Shown: in pieces, positions 16,576 to 24,847 of the stretch
Layout of the letters: each line of letters begins with the position of its first letter
Numbering within the stretch: position 1 is the first letter of the stretch
DNA from: Nocardioides sp. BP30
Lineage (GTDB): Bacteria; Actinomycetota; Actinomycetes; Propionibacteriales; Nocardioidaceae
Direction: 5' to 3'
Assembly (NCBI RefSeq): GCF_029873215.1
Contig: NZ_CP123620.1
Span: 2,480,001 to 2,544,000 of the forward strand
DNA: 64,000 nucleotides
The notes under the pieces: model-generated
Seen by the model: only the letters and a program-made list of their open reading frames with translations
Database searches by the model: none
Told to the model about the DNA's origin: nothing
Translations under genes and position numbers: made by a program

Positions 16576-17962
16576 CACTGCCTCCTTGCTCGGTGGGCTG
16601 GTTGGTGGTCTGGCCGGTGGGGTTCTCGCCGGGCTTCTGCAGTTGGACGCTGACCAGCCCGGAGTGCTTGAGCTTCGACCAGTCGCTCGTCGTCATCGCG
16701 GCGACGACGGAGTCGGGCTCGAACCCGGCGTGGATGAGGCTCTGCATGGTCGTGGCGTCCTGCTGACGTGCCGCCGCGAGATCCTTCATGTCCTCGCGCA
16801 GGAACGGGATCGACCGCGGGTCGTGCGTCAGCCGGGCCGGCGCCTGGTTGCCCTGGGAGGCCGGTCGCTCCAGCACGACCTCGAGCGCGGTCGCGGCGCA
16901 CTCCCACAGGTGCTGCAGCGTGCCGTCACCGAAGCGTCGGCGGGCCGCAGCGAAGTTGCCCGCGTTCAGCGCCGAGCCCTGCAATCCCTCGGAGAAGCCG
17001 ACCCATGACGGTGGTACGCCGGCATCCGCAGCCAGCCGGGTCTCGCCCTTGGCCTGGACGTCCACGAACGCCATCTGCTGGAAGTCCTTGCCGATAGCGA
17101 TCGGGTCGGCCCCGCCGCCGAGGAACATCGTCTTGTAGGCGTTGAACCGGCCGCGGTGCTCGTCCTCAAGCATCTGCTTGAACTGCTTGACCTGGTCGAC
17201 GGTGACCGACGGGTCGAACTTGATCGCCAGGTTCGGCGTCGCGGCGTTCTCGAAGAACTTGAACCGGTGCACCTCCGACGCGCTGTCGGCCTTCACCGTG
17301 GTCATCGACGGCGTGATCCACGACATCCCACGGAAGTTCGCGACCGGGTCCGGCAGCGGCGCATAGTGCGCGACCTCGTCGCGGCCGAGCACGACGGTCT
17401 GACCGGCGTCGCCGTTCGGCTTGTAGAGGTAGCCGGCGACCTCGACGTCGGCGGCCTCCCACGGGTTCTCCGCATCCTCCAGTGAGCCGAGGAGGATCGT
17501 TGTCCACTGCGGGCGGAGCCGGACCATGCGGTCCTCGAACGTGCCGCGCTGGCGATTCCCGCGGCGCAGCCGGCGGCCGAAGAAGTTGCCGGCCGTGGAG
17601 GCGTCAAGCTCCATCCGGTTGAGCAGTGCCGACGTACGGGCGCCGTGCCAGGGGAACTCCAGCACCTGCAGGTCCGGCGTACCGAACAGATCCGAGGGAC
17701 TGCCGTCAGTCGAGCGGGTCCACTGGAAACGCGCCTGCGAGAAGATCTGCATCCGCGCCACGATCAGCGCGAACACCGGCCCGTTCTCGCGGTACGCCTG
17801 CTCGACGCTGGTGACGAGCTCCTCGTCGGACAGGTTGCCCCAGCTGGTGTTCAGCAGCCCAGTCTGCGGGTCGGTGAACGCCCCGATCAGCTCGTCGAGG
17901 CTCAGACCGCGGGCCTGGTCGGCGGCGGATGGGCGCGCCAGGAGCTGCTCCCACAGCTTCAC
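16568..17962 (-). CDS. portal protein, HK97 family
   Basis: 464 residues from GTG at 17962, which overlaps the upstream stop (GTGA). Portal hallmarks are RYGxx-like substitutes and the clip/stem pattern: VFALIVARMQIFSQARFQW, FPWHGARTSALLNRMELD, NFRGMSWITPSMTTV, FFENAATPNLAIKF, GVPPSWVGFSEGLQGS and AAARRRFGDGTLQHLWECA. These are typical of HK97-type dodecameric portals through which DNA is packed. The Gln/Pro/Thr-rich C terminus overlaps the start of the protease-capsid gene by 8 nt. Confidence 0.9.
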   Translation of the reverse strand: MKLWEQLLARPSAADQARGLSLDELIGAFTDPQTGLLNTSWGNLSDEELVTSVEQAYRENGPVFALIVARMQIFSQARFQWTRSTDGSPSDLFGTPDLQVLEFPWHGARTSALLNRMELDASTAGNFFGRRLRRGNRQRGTFEDRMVRLRPQWTTILLGSLEDAENPWEAADVEVAGYLYKPNGDAGQTVVLGRDEVAHYAPLPDPVANFRGMSWITPSMTTVKADSASEVHRFKFFENAATPNLAIKFDPSVTVDQVKQFKQMLEDEHRGRFNAYKTMFLGGGADPIAIGKDFQQMAFVDVQAKGETRLAADAGVPPSWVGFSEGLQGSALNAGNFAAARRRFGDGTLQHLWECAATALEVVLERPASQGNQAPARLTHDPRSIPFLREDMKDLAAARQQDATTMQSLIHAGFEPDSVVAAMTTSDWSKLKHSGLVSVQLQKPGENPTGQTTNQPTEQGGSDA

Positions 17963-18147
17963 TGGGTACCTCCTCGTCGACCGGGCCGCGGCTCAGCCGC
18001 GGGCAGAGTGGGCCGCTCGAGCTGTGCAACGCCGGCACCAGCCAGCAGAACGCCGGCCACGATCAGCCCGGCCGGGATGCTCAGGAGCAGAACTCCGGTC
18101 ACCACGGCCAGGAACGCGAGCACCAGAAGGGCGGGTGCGAGCTTCAA
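17959..18147 (-). CDS. small membrane protein between terminase and portal
   Basis: 62 residues from TTG at 18147, four bases after the terminase stop, with GGGGG upstream. Two hydrophobic segments (ALLVLAFLAVVTGVLLL and GLIVAGVLLAGAGV) are followed by a basic Pro/Arg tail. No family is recognised. Its stop overlaps the GTG of the portal gene, which supports real translation. Confidence 0.55.
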   Translation of the reverse strand: MKLAPALLVLAFLAVVTGVLLLSIPAGLIVAGVLLAGAGVAQLERPTLPAAEPRPGRRGGTQ

Positions 18148-18151
18148 CAGG

Positions 18152-19654
18152 TCACCCCCAGAATGCGAATGGTTTCGGCTTGGCCTCGGCGAGAGCGCTT
18201 GCGCGCAGCGCGACGGCCACGGACTCCAGCGATGAGATGTCGCCGTTCTTGCGGGCGAATACGCGGCGGTCGCCGACCTTGCGCCAGGTCGCCGAGTCGA
18301 CGGCGTCGTTCAGGTCGGCGTAGTCGCCGTGTGTTGCACCGCGCCGCTCGATCAGGTCGACGAGATCGGCGCATGCCTGCACGTAGTCGTCGAAGCCGAG
18401 GAAGCTCAGCACGACGCCGGCCTTCTCAAGTTCGGGGATCAGGAAGGATCCCGGGCCCTTCTTGTCGATGCCTACCGGGATTCCGCCGCGCTCGACCTGG
18501 ATGCGCTTGACCTCGGCGACGAAGGTCGCTGTCCCGCTACCGACCCTGACCCGCAGCACCGAGCCGATGTGCGGCGTCTCGCCGGCGAGGATCGCGCCGA
18601 GCGAGAGCCACACCTGGTCCAGATCGGAAGCGACGCCCAGCGCGAGTGGTGCGCCTGGCGCTGGCTCTCCCGTCTTGAGCAGAGCTCGTCCCCACGCGCC
18701 GGTGGTGAACACCCCGGTCAGCGTGGAGTCGTCCCAGATCCCCAAAGCCTCGCGCTCGAACGCGCCAGCGCCCTTGAGGTTCTTCCGCATGCGGAGCATC
18801 GCGCGGGCGGTGGTGTGGTGCGGGTAGGACGGGTTCGCCTTGGCCCACTGCTCACGGTCCATCGGGTCACAACCCGGGTCGGCCGAGAACTCCAGATAGA
18901 GGGTGTCGGATGACTCGCCCGAGAGCGCCTCGGTGCGCAGCGCGGTGAAGTGCTCGCTCGGGTCCGACGGCTTGGGCGGGGTGCCCATGTAGAAGATCAG
19001 CGGGTTCGGGTGCCGGTTGGTTGTCGGCACCATGTCGTCGGCAGCGCGAGCGGTGAGGATCTGGGCCTCATCGAAGATCAGGATCCCGACCTTCTTGAAG
19101 CCTCGGCCGAAGCCGTGCTCCCGGGCGCCGAAGACGATTCGCGACCCGTTGGTGAAGACGATCTCGAGCCGGGCGCCCGAGTCGTAGATCGACCGGACGA
19201 ACGGAGCGACCTTCGCCTGCTGGCAGATCGCCTTCAGATCGCGGAACGTGTCCGCTGCGGTGGCACCGTGGTGTGCCGTCCAAACCGCGAGCGTCTTGGG
19301 CTGGACGATGCACAGCCCGATGACGATCCATCCGACCAGGTACGTCTTGCCGACCTGGCGGGGGATCGACAGGGTGACGGCGTCGGCCGCGAACGTCCCG
19401 TCGGCCCGCTTACCGAGGATCGCGCGAGCCGCGCCGTCCTGCCACGGGTCGAAGGTCGCACCGAGCCTGCGGCAGGTCTCGCCGACCGATGGCCATGCAG
19501 TCGTCTTGATCCCGGCTGGCCGGATGAAGTACCGGGCCGCCTCGGTGAGCTTCTTCGTAGGAGGCCCGGAGCCCGGCTTGCGGTTGGCCGGCCCGCGTGG
19601 ATTGCTAGTCCTCGTCCGGGTCGTACTCCTCGTCCGGGAGGTCGGCTGACTCAC
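18152..19654 (-). CDS. terminase large subunit
   Basis: 500 residues. The ATPase domain shows a Walker A variant SIPRQVGKTYLVGW (about residues 95-108), Walker B VGILIFDEAQ, and coupling motif YMGTPPKP. The C-terminal nuclease domain has acidic positions at LGVASDLDQVWLSLGA and GIDKKGPG, and later ADLNDAVD. It cleaves concatemeric DNA and powers packaging through the portal. GTG at 19654 overlaps the terS gene by 50 nt. No later start is better supported, so the N-terminal Arg/Thr-rich ~35 residues are uncertain. Confidence 0.92.
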   Translation of the reverse strand: MSQPTSRTRSTTRTRTSNPRGPANRKPGSGPPTKKLTEAARYFIRPAGIKTTAWPSVGETCRRLGATFDPWQDGAARAILGKRADGTFAADAVTLSIPRQVGKTYLVGWIVIGLCIVQPKTLAVWTAHHGATAADTFRDLKAICQQAKVAPFVRSIYDSGARLEIVFTNGSRIVFGAREHGFGRGFKKVGILIFDEAQILTARAADDMVPTTNRHPNPLIFYMGTPPKPSDPSEHFTALRTEALSGESSDTLYLEFSADPGCDPMDREQWAKANPSYPHHTTARAMLRMRKNLKGAGAFEREALGIWDDSTLTGVFTTGAWGRALLKTGEPAPGAPLALGVASDLDQVWLSLGAILAGETPHIGSVLRVRVGSGTATFVAEVKRIQVERGGIPVGIDKKGPGSFLIPELEKAGVVLSFLGFDDYVQACADLVDLIERRGATHGDYADLNDAVDSATWRKVGDRRVFARKNGDISSLESVAVALRASALAEAKPKPFAFWG

Positions 19655-20066
19655 CGATGTCCGTCCCTTCGGTCTTCGCCGCCCGGATCGACTCGATCTC
19701 CTTCGACAGCTGCGCGATCTGGCGATGCATGGCGGCCAGAGCCGGGCCGCCGAGAGTGGCGAGGGACTTGACGGCTTCCTTCCGCTGCCACACCAGGACG
19801 TCCTCGTAGCTGCCGTGCTCGATCGCGTCGACCAGCGACTTGACGGGCTTCTTCTTCGGCGGAGCCCCTTGGATCGCGATGGCCCGCTTTGCGGGTGCCT
19901 TCTTCGGGGTGGTCGCCGTCTTCGCCGGCGCGCGCTTGGCGGCTAGGCGCTTCGCCGCTGTCTTCTTCACGGGCGCCTTGGCGGCCGTCTTCTTCGTCGT
20001 AGCCCGCGCCGCGTCCTGAGCGGTCTCATCCGGCCCGACGGCGCGCAGAGGGCGATTCGTGGCCAT
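19605..20066 (-). CDS. terminase small subunit with basic histone-like N-terminal tail
   Basis: 153 residues from ATG at 20066. Residues ~22-75 are a Lys/Ala/Pro-rich tail with KKTAAK-type repeats, like histone H1 or HU tails. Residues ~76-135 hold a compact helical part (SLVDAIEHGSYEDVLVWQRKEAV, AAMHRQIAQLSKEIESI). The C terminus is acidic (DEEYDPDED). The middle region and place before terL match small terminases, which select the viral DNA. The tail probably adds nonspecific DNA binding. Confidence 0.75.
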   Translation of the reverse strand: MATNRPLRAVGPDETAQDAARATTKKTAAKAPVKKTAAKRLAAKRAPAKTATTPKKAPAKRAIAIQGAPPKKKPVKSLVDAIEHGSYEDVLVWQRKEAVKSLATLGGPALAAMHRQIAQLSKEIESIRAAKTEGTDIGESADLPDEEYDPDED

Positions 20067-20177
20067 CCCTGGGGGCCCTCCTGCCCGACGAAAAAAATCT
20101 GGCGTGTGAGTAGAAGCCGACTGCGGCGGTCAGCAGCCTGAGCGCTGGCCCGTCGTTGACCCCGCCCCCGGGGTGGG
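20067..20177. other. terS-HNH spacer, possible cos region
   Basis: 111 nt without a gene. It has a run of seven A (20089-20095 region) and a GC-rich inverted element around GACCCC/GGGGTGGGTC near 20157-20178. In HNH-containing cos phages the cohesive-end site often lies near these genes. No cos sequence can be proven from the window. Confidence 0.25.
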
Positions 20178-20447
20178 TCAGAGGACCAGGCGCCGACGCC
20201 GCGTCGCTCGCATCCTGTTGCCGCGCTTTGCCGCCTCGCTGAGGTTGCAGCTCAGGTGACTGGGGCCGAGGATCAGCAGACCCGATGGATCGTGACTGAT
20301 CGAGGCCCGGTCGTCAGGGGCGATCAAGCGTGTGGGCGCCAGACACAGGGGCTCGACGCACTCATGCCACTCGCCTGCGGCCTGTGCCCGCCTCAGCGCC
20401 TTGTAGGCGGCGACGTACTCGGCCGTCCGATGCTGCGCCTTCGCCAC
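20178..20447 (-). CDS. HNH endonuclease-like protein next to terminase
   Basis: 89 residues from GTG at 20447. The pattern CVEPLCLAP, SHDPSGLLILGPSHLSCN, AKRGNR corresponds to an HNH fold: a zinc-binding Cys pair, a central His, then His and Cys-Asn. HNH nucleases beside terminase genes are required for DNA packaging in several cos phages, so this gene supports a cos-type packaging strategy. The catalytic metal site looks somewhat degenerate. Confidence 0.65.
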   Translation of the reverse strand: MAKAQHRTAEYVAAYKALRRAQAAGEWHECVEPLCLAPTRLIAPDDRASISHDPSGLLILGPSHLSCNLSEAAKRGNRMRATRRRRLVL

Positions 20448-20478
20448 GATCAGCCACCTCCGAGCTCAGCCGGAATGC

Positions 20479-20514
20479 AGAGACGCCCGAGACCACTAGG
20501 CCTCGGGCGTCTCT
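20479..20514. terminator. perfect 13-bp hairpin between early and late operons
   Basis: AGAGACGCCCGAG (20479-20491) and CTCGGGCGTCTCT (20502-20514) are perfect inverted repeats around a 10-nt loop. No T-run follows on either strand. It lies 145 nt from the nearest early gene end and before the HNH-terminase operon, so it may be a U-tract-free terminator that separates early from late transcription. Confidence 0.5.
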
Positions 20515-20592
20515 ATCGCTCGCGCTTCAACCTGTTCCAGGGCGCGCGAGATGTATGCGGGACGAATCATGTCACATCGAGCGTGGCCTTGC

Positions 20593-20838
20593 CTACCTCT
20601 TGCGCGTCACGGCGCTTCGCAACCGCTTCATCTGTCCCGAGCTGACCGGCCGGGCGCCCGACGCGGTCGGCCAGCCAGCGCACGCCGGATGCGTTGTCTC
20701 GCCAGCTTCAGCCAGCACATCGACCAGACGCATCTTGCACACCATGCACCGCACCGACGACAGGCGCACCTCCGTGTACAGCTGCCCGGCACCCACGTCC
20801 CTCGAGACGTAGGTGCCGAGCTCCGGCCGCTTGCCCAC
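20593..20838 (-). CDS. small zinc-finger phage protein
   Basis: 81 residues from GTG at 20838. A short beta-rich N terminus (RPELGTYVSRDVG) precedes CMVCKMRLVDVL...THPAC, which fits a C-x2-C...H-x3-C zinc knuckle. The C terminus is basic. The start is weakly supported because no clear Shine-Dalgarno is visible. It is the last gene of the early block before the hairpin at 20479. Confidence 0.5.
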   Translation of the reverse strand: MGKRPELGTYVSRDVGAGQLYTEVRLSSVRCMVCKMRLVDVLAEAGETTHPACAGWPTASGARPVSSGQMKRLRSAVTRKR

Positions 20839-20844
20839 CGCGCA

Positions 20845-20967
20845 TCAGCCGGCTGATGCCGGTCCGTCGTCGTGAACGGGCGTACTACTCGATGCGGCGC
20901 GGGCTGCGCAGTGGTCACAGCGACCCGCTTCGCTCGACGGCGCGGTGAGGCACGTGACCGGAGCCAA
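20845..20967 (-). CDS. possible small Cys-rich ORF, start unclear
   Basis: A 40-codon stretch from TTG at 20967 reads LAPVTCLTAPSSEAGRCDHC and ends GPASAG. The Cys pattern and the residues just upstream (RPEPWPCDNY) look protein-like, but no ATG or GTG opens this frame after the previous stop at 21028. A start ATG that overlaps the previous stop (TGATG at 21028) enters another frame and stops after 17 codons. It may be a gene with a frameshift, or use the TTG. Confidence 0.3.
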   Translation of the reverse strand: MAPVTCLTAPSSEAGRCDHCAARAASSSTPVHDDGPASAG

Positions 20968-21027
20968 GTAGTTGTCACAAGGCCACGGCTCGGGCCGTAG
21001 GCCGCGTCTCGCTGAGCGTCGTCGGCA

Positions 21028-21159
21028 TCACTTGCCTCCCTGCTCGACGGACGGAAGGCTCAACGCTTCGACGGCATCCCAGAAGGCAACCCAGGCCTCT
21101 GCGAGACGCACGGCCGCAGCAGCGGCGTCGGCCCTCGCCTCGTTGCTTGCTTTACTCAT
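21028..21159 (-). CDS. 43-residue hypothetical phage protein
   Basis: Short alpha-helical Ala-rich protein (MSKASNEARADAAAAAVRL...). The ATG at 21159 overlaps the upstream stop as ATGA, which is the main evidence that it is translated. No function is visible. Confidence 0.5.
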   Translation of the reverse strand: MSKASNEARADAAAAAVRLAEAWVAFWDAVEALSLPSVEQGGK

Positions 21160-21413
21160 GACTGGCCTCCGGACGTACTGGTCGACGGCTGGGCGTACTC
21201 CGGGTCGTGGGTCCAGCGCGTCCAGTCGTCGGGGGTGAAGTCGAGGCCGGCTGGTCCAAACACGGCGCTTGTCTCGATGGCCGGGTCCAGTGGACAGATC
21301 GGCGTGCACGGGTAGCGGCAGTTCGGCGCGCAGGCGTTCATGATCGCGATGCCCGTCTCGGGGTCGTAGTTCTGCGCCATGTGGCGACCGTTCGCGTCAG
21401 CCACGGCCGCCAC
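21156..21413 (-). CDS. Cys-rich hypothetical phage protein
   Basis: 85 residues from GTG at 21413, or 74 from ATG at 21380; neither has a strong Shine-Dalgarno. The striking feature is NACAPNCRYPCTPICPLD, with four Cys spaced C-x3-C-x3-C-x3-C, a spacing that could hold a metal or an iron-sulfur cluster. The remainder is acidic and Trp-rich (FTPDDWTRWTHDPEY). Family not recognised. It is coupled by ATGA to the following 43-residue gene. Confidence 0.5.
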   Translation of the reverse strand: MAAVADANGRHMAQNYDPETGIAIMNACAPNCRYPCTPICPLDPAIETSAVFGPAGLDFTPDDWTRWTHDPEYAQPSTSTSGGQS

Positions 21414-21717
21414 CCGCCTCGGACGGAAGGCTCGACGGGTCGCCGAGGGCGAGGACGACTGTTCCGGGCTCGATCCCGCCGAACCTGGGATCGCCGCTGT
21501 AGACGAACGTGACTACCTTGCGGACGTGCCTCGGATTGCATTCGGGGCAGTTCCAGCGCTGGCACGGTCGCCCCGGGCCGCTGTCGTCGTACTCCCAGAG
21601 CACGAGCGTGTCCCCGCGCTGGTAGGCGCGATCGTTCTTGCGAACCTCGAACGTCTTCGAGCCATCGGCCACTGCGTCGAAGTACGGAGCGACCACCTTG
21701 AGGATGTGTTCAGTCAT
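21397..21717 (-). CDS. DUF3850 / ASCH-fold protein
   Basis: 106 residues from ATG at 21717. CAGGAG lies 7 nt before this ATG and touches the alternative ATG at 21723, which favours the downstream start. The motif order ILKVVAPYFDAVADGSKTFEVRKNDRAYQRGDTLVLWEY is the DUF3850 signature (split here by position: K-x10-Y-F near the start, FEVRKNDR, then GD). Two Cys pairs are inserted (CQRWNCPEC). ASCH-type folds bind RNA or modified nucleosides. It lies next to the Mom-like gene, which suggests a nucleic-acid modification context. Confidence 0.75.
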   Translation of the reverse strand: MTEHILKVVAPYFDAVADGSKTFEVRKNDRAYQRGDTLVLWEYDDSGPGRPCQRWNCPECNPRHVRKVVTFVYSGDPRFGGIEPGTVVLALGDPSSLPSEAGGGRG

Positions 21718-22294
21718 GGTCATCTCCTGTGGTCGGGGCGGGCGGAATGTGAGAGTCGTAGCGCCAGGACCAGAGCGTCTTGGGGCCACGCGCAACGTGA
21801 CCCTCTGTGCGTCTGCCGGACCACTGGCCGCCACCACCCGAAGCGGGCAGCTCGCGGACCTTCGTCCATCCATCGAAGCGGTAGATGCGGCCCTCATGGC
21901 GGTCGTTCTGGCTGTAGGCGACAGCTGCGCGGACCTGCCAGTGCGGCCACTGTCGGGCGTGGACCTCGCGCCAGAGCCGGAGCATGACGCGGGTCGCCCA
22001 CTGCTCACCCGGGGCGGTGCACAGGCGCGCCAGCTCAACCAGCTCACCGCGCGGCATCGTGCAGTCGTCGGAGAACCGGACGGCGCTGCTCACTGTGCTT
22101 GCCGACGTCGCGAGACTGATCGGTCGACCGTCGATGTGCAGCACGAACGACTGCTTGCCGAACGGCCGGCTGCATGGCCCGAGGTAGTGGCCCCAGGTCG
22201 CGAGCAGCTGGTCTGCCTCTCCGTTCGAGACCTGCTCGACGCCGACGGGCGGGAGCAGTCCAACAGCAACCGGGCGTCCTGCCTTCTCGGCCAT
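21710..22294 (-). CDS. GNAT-fold protein resembling phage Mom DNA-modification proteins
   Basis: 194 residues from ATG at 22294 with GAGAGGGGCC upstream. The middle has GHYLGPCSRPFGKQSFVLHI, ISLATSASTVSS, ELARLCTAPGEQWATRVMLR. The key end motif is AVAYSQNDRHEGRIYRFDGW. The pattern A-x-Y-x4-(H/G)-G-x-I-Y-x2-x-GW is shared with Mom-like GNAT proteins, where Mu Mom modifies adenine to resist restriction. The family is common in actinobacterial phages without assigned function. If correct, it protects phage DNA from host enzymes. An unrelated GNAT acetyltransferase is possible. Confidence 0.5.
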   Translation of the reverse strand: MAEKAGRPVAVGLLPPVGVEQVSNGEADQLLATWGHYLGPCSRPFGKQSFVLHIDGRPISLATSASTVSSAVRFSDDCTMPRGELVELARLCTAPGEQWATRVMLRLWREVHARQWPHWQVRAAVAYSQNDRHEGRIYRFDGWTKVRELPASGGGGQWSGRRTEGHVARGPKTLWSWRYDSHIPPAPTTGDDHD

Positions 22295-22322
22295 CAGAGG
22301 CCCCTCTCGGCCGAAGGCTCGA

Positions 22323-23546
22323 TCATCGGCCTGCTCCGATCGGCGTCAGGCCGAGGCTGTGGATCGCATCGGCGAGCTGGTCAGGTCGGACGAGCACGTC
22401 ACGCGCACGGGATCCGTCGGCCGGCGAGACGATGCCGTTCTCCTCGAGCGTGGTCATCAGCTGTCCGGCCTTCGCGAACCCGACGCGGAGCTTGCGCTGC
22501 AGCATCGAGGTCGAACCGAACTGTGTCGAGATCACCAGCTCGGCGGCCTCCCGCAACAGATCCGGATCCGGCGGCGCCGCTGGCCGGGCAGCGTCGAGAT
22601 CCGCGGCCGTGACCACACCCGACGCCGTACGCAGATCGATGCTGGGGCGCGCCGGCTCGTCGTCGACCTTGTGGCGAGCGGCAGAGTCCAGGACCACATA
22701 GTCGGCCGGGTTGAACGTCACCCGCGTCACCCGGTCGCTGCCCTGCTCACGGTGCTCGACCGTCACCTCAGCCTCACGCAGCAACCGCGCCGCGAGCTCG
22801 GCAGCATCAGCGGCCGACAGCTCGTCGATCACCGCCGCCTTCCTGCTCTCGGCCTCCGGGTCACGCGCCGGCATCACCGCGCCATGCACGAACGGATCCG
22901 ACTCCGCGAACTCCACCAACGCGGCCTTCTCCTTCCCGCCGTACGACCAGCACAGCGCGCCGGCGGCGTGCTTACGGACCGCAGCCAGGCGCTCCACCAC
23001 CTCCGGGTTCAGCGCGATCGACGCCGTCAGATCCGGATGATGCTCACCCACCACCGGGCGCCACTCCGGATACGTCGTCGGGACGATCTCCAAGAACACC
23101 TTCTCGACGTCCGGGACGTTCAGCACGACGAACGTCGGCTCCATGCCCTCCAACGTCTCCTGCGACCCAGGCCGCCCAGCAGGCAGACGGACATCGAAGT
23201 CCAACGACAGCGACACCTGGCCCGGCGCGTAGTCGTTCTCATCGATCCGGTTCGCCAACGAGCAGACGTAACCCATCAAGCCCTTGCCGCGGCCGTCCGC
23301 ATCCGAAGCCACGATCACCCGCTCCGGCATCTCGCCGAACTCCGGTCCCGAGCCGTGGTGGTGATCCAGGTCAGGCACCCACGCCGTCAACAGCATGAAC
23401 GTGTCCGTGGCGACCAGGCGCACACCCGTCGTGTGCTCCTCGATCGCGATCGTCTTGAACAGCTGACCAGGGCCGTCCTTCTTCGTGCTCGCCGCCGCGT
23501 ACACCGCCAGCCAGGCGTGAGCGAGAGTAGGTCCATCGAACTTCAT
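22323..23546 (-). CDS. sliding-clamp-like protein with C-terminal FtsK-gamma domain
   Basis: 407 residues from ATG at 23546, coupled to the upstream stop (ATGA) and preceded by AAGGGGG. Residues 1-~245 read like a DnaN-type clamp: [18 protein letters not shown] near the N terminus and a clamp-terminal motif [11 protein letters not shown]. Residues 327-~390 are an FtsK-gamma winged helix ([52 protein letters not shown]), the domain that reads KOPS/SRS DNA motifs. A clamp with a sequence-reading domain could tie replication to particular sites on phage or host DNA. The fusion is unusual; the gamma domain call is strong, the clamp call moderate. Confidence 0.7.
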   Translation of the reverse strand: MKFDGPTLAHAWLAVYAAASTKKDGPGQLFKTIAIEEHTTGVRLVATDTFMLLTAWVPDLDHHHGSGPEFGEMPERVIVASDADGRGKGLMGYVCSLANRIDENDYAPGQVSLSLDFDVRLPAGRPGSQETLEGMEPTFVVLNVPDVEKVFLEIVPTTYPEWRPVVGEHHPDLTASIALNPEVVERLAAVRKHAAGALCWSYGGKEKAALVEFAESDPFVHGAVMPARDPEAESRKAAVIDELSAADAAELAARLLREAEVTVEHREQGSDRVTRVTFNPADYVVLDSAARHKVDDEPARPSIDLRTASGVVTAADLDAARPAAPPDPDLLREAAELVISTQFGSTSMLQRKLRVGFAKAGQLMTTLEENGIVSPADGSRARDVLVRPDQLADAIHSLGLTPIGAGR

Positions 23547-23944
23547 CGGGCTGCCCCCTTGATCTCGATCGACTGCACCGCCAAGACACGACGCACCGAC
23601 AGCTCCCACTTGCCGGACTGCAGACCAGCGAGCGCCGCGGCCATGCCCTCGTCGTCGGTGTCCCAGCCCCCGCCGAGGGCGTTCAGACTCGACCGAACGA
23701 CGCCAGGGCCAACGCCGTTGTAGGTGCGCTGCCAGCCGGTCAGGTCGACGACCGTGTAGATCAGCTCGCTCTTCGGTCGGAACGGCGCTTGCATCGTGGC
23801 GAGGATGAACCGCTCGTCACGGACACGGACGGTCCACCAGCGCACGCCAGTACCACCGAGCGGGACGAAACGGATCCGGTCGCCGACCTTGATTCCGGCA
23901 GCGGCGGCGCGCACGACGGCGGCCGTGTCCGTGGTCTCAGTCAT
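23543..23944 (-). CDS. hypothetical phage protein
   Basis: 133 residues from ATG at 23944, which lies inside the end of the preceding gene. A beta-rich core ([47 protein letters not shown]) suggests a small barrel. No family is known to me. It is coupled by ATGA to the clamp/FtsK-gamma gene and may work with it. Confidence 0.6.
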   Translation of the reverse strand: MTETTDTAAVVRAAAAGIKVGDRIRFVPLGGTGVRWWTVRVRDERFILATMQAPFRPKSELIYTVVDLTGWQRTYNGVGPGVVRSSLNALGGGWDTDDEGMAAALAGLQSGKWELSVRRVLAVQSIEIKGAAR

Positions 23945-24470
23945 TGGTCGCCACGTCCCCTCGCGCAAGCCAGCCCTCGCGAGAGTCCCCGAGACGAGCA
24001 TCCATCTGCTCTTCGGTCTCGGGCCACAGGTGCATGTCGTGCACCAGGCGCAGGTACACGCCGTGCCACCAGGACCGGATCCGCTCGTCGGGGTGCTTGT
24101 AACCGAGGATCTCGACCGCGTGCATCAGGTGCATCTGGAAGTGATGCGGGACCTCGTCGAGCGAACGCAGGTAGTCGGTCACCCGCTGGTCCATCGCAGC
24201 GCGCCACGGCATCCCCGGGAAGGACTCGATTGCCGGGCCAGTGAACGAGCCACCGCCCACCGCACCGGGATCCGAGAGCACGACGCCGTCGAGTGCCGAC
24301 AGCAGGATGCACCGTCGATACCAGCGCAGCACGAACTTCGTCGGGTGGTACTTCGGCAGGCCGTCCGGACCGCGGACGGCCGTCAGCAGCACGGTCTGCT
24401 GCATCATCGGCAGCTCGGCGAGCCAATCCTGCAGCACGCTGCTCTTGGCTCGGGTGTCGATCGTCGTCAT
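23937..24470 (-). CDS. conserved actinophage protein of unknown function
   Basis: 177 residues from ATG at 24470 with GAAGGAGCAGACAGC upstream and an ATGA overlap with the preceding gene. It contains ELPMMQQTVLLTAVRGPDG, RWYRRCILLSA and GGGSFTGPAIE, motifs that recur in early genes of actinobacterial phages as I recall them. Soluble, Trp- and His-rich C-terminal half. Function unknown. Confidence 0.65.
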   Translation of the reverse strand: MTTIDTRAKSSVLQDWLAELPMMQQTVLLTAVRGPDGLPKYHPTKFVLRWYRRCILLSALDGVVLSDPGAVGGGSFTGPAIESFPGMPWRAAMDQRVTDYLRSLDEVPHHFQMHLMHAVEILGYKHPDERIRSWWHGVYLRLVHDMHLWPETEEQMDARLGDSREGWLARGDVATND

Positions 24471-24847
24471 GCTGTCTGCTCCTTCGTGTTGGCCCATCTC
24501 TTGATGGCGTTCTGCTTGCTGGACCCGTACTCGGCAGCGATCTGCTCCCACGAGTAGGCAGGGCCGTCCGGGTCGTTCAGGGCGCGCGCGGCATCACCCA
24601 GCGCCACGCCGGTCAGGCGACTGATCTCCTTCAGCGCCGACATCGCCTCGAGGTCGCCGCCAGCCGCGCGACGAACCAGGCCACGCAGCTGGCGGCCCAC
24701 GAACGCCGTGATGTCCGGGCACTCGTACGAGCGCTTCCGGCGCCTTCGTCGAGGCTTCGATGCGGCCAGCGGGCGGGGGACGATCAGGCGGCAACCCAGG
24801 GTTGCCGCGCTCAGGACGTGCATCCCGCCGGCGGACTGGCCGCTCAC
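24467..24847 (-). CDS. helix-turn-helix DNA-binding protein
   Basis: 126 residues from GTG at 24847, chosen because it overlaps the upstream stop as GTGA; ATG at 24823 is the alternative. A basic stretch (KPRRRRRKRS) precedes two helical blocks. The C terminus, YSWEQIAAEYGSSKQNAIKRW, is a clear helix-turn-helix. It is probably a DNA-binding accessory or regulator of the early operon. Confidence 0.6.
   Translation of the reverse strand: MSGQSAGGMHVLSAATLGCRLIVPRPLAASKPRRRRRKRSYECPDITAFVGRQLRGLVRRAAGGDLEAMSALKEISRLTGVALGDAARALNDPDGPAYSWEQIAAEYGSSKQNAIKRWANTKEQTA

Noticed and set aside
14218..16653. 811-codon plus-strand open frame
   Set aside because: Antisense shadow of the protease-capsid gene, low-complexity composition.
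20067..20177. Terminator at the seven-A run after the HNH gene
   Set aside because: No convincing stem precedes the T-run on the minus strand; kept only as possible cos region.
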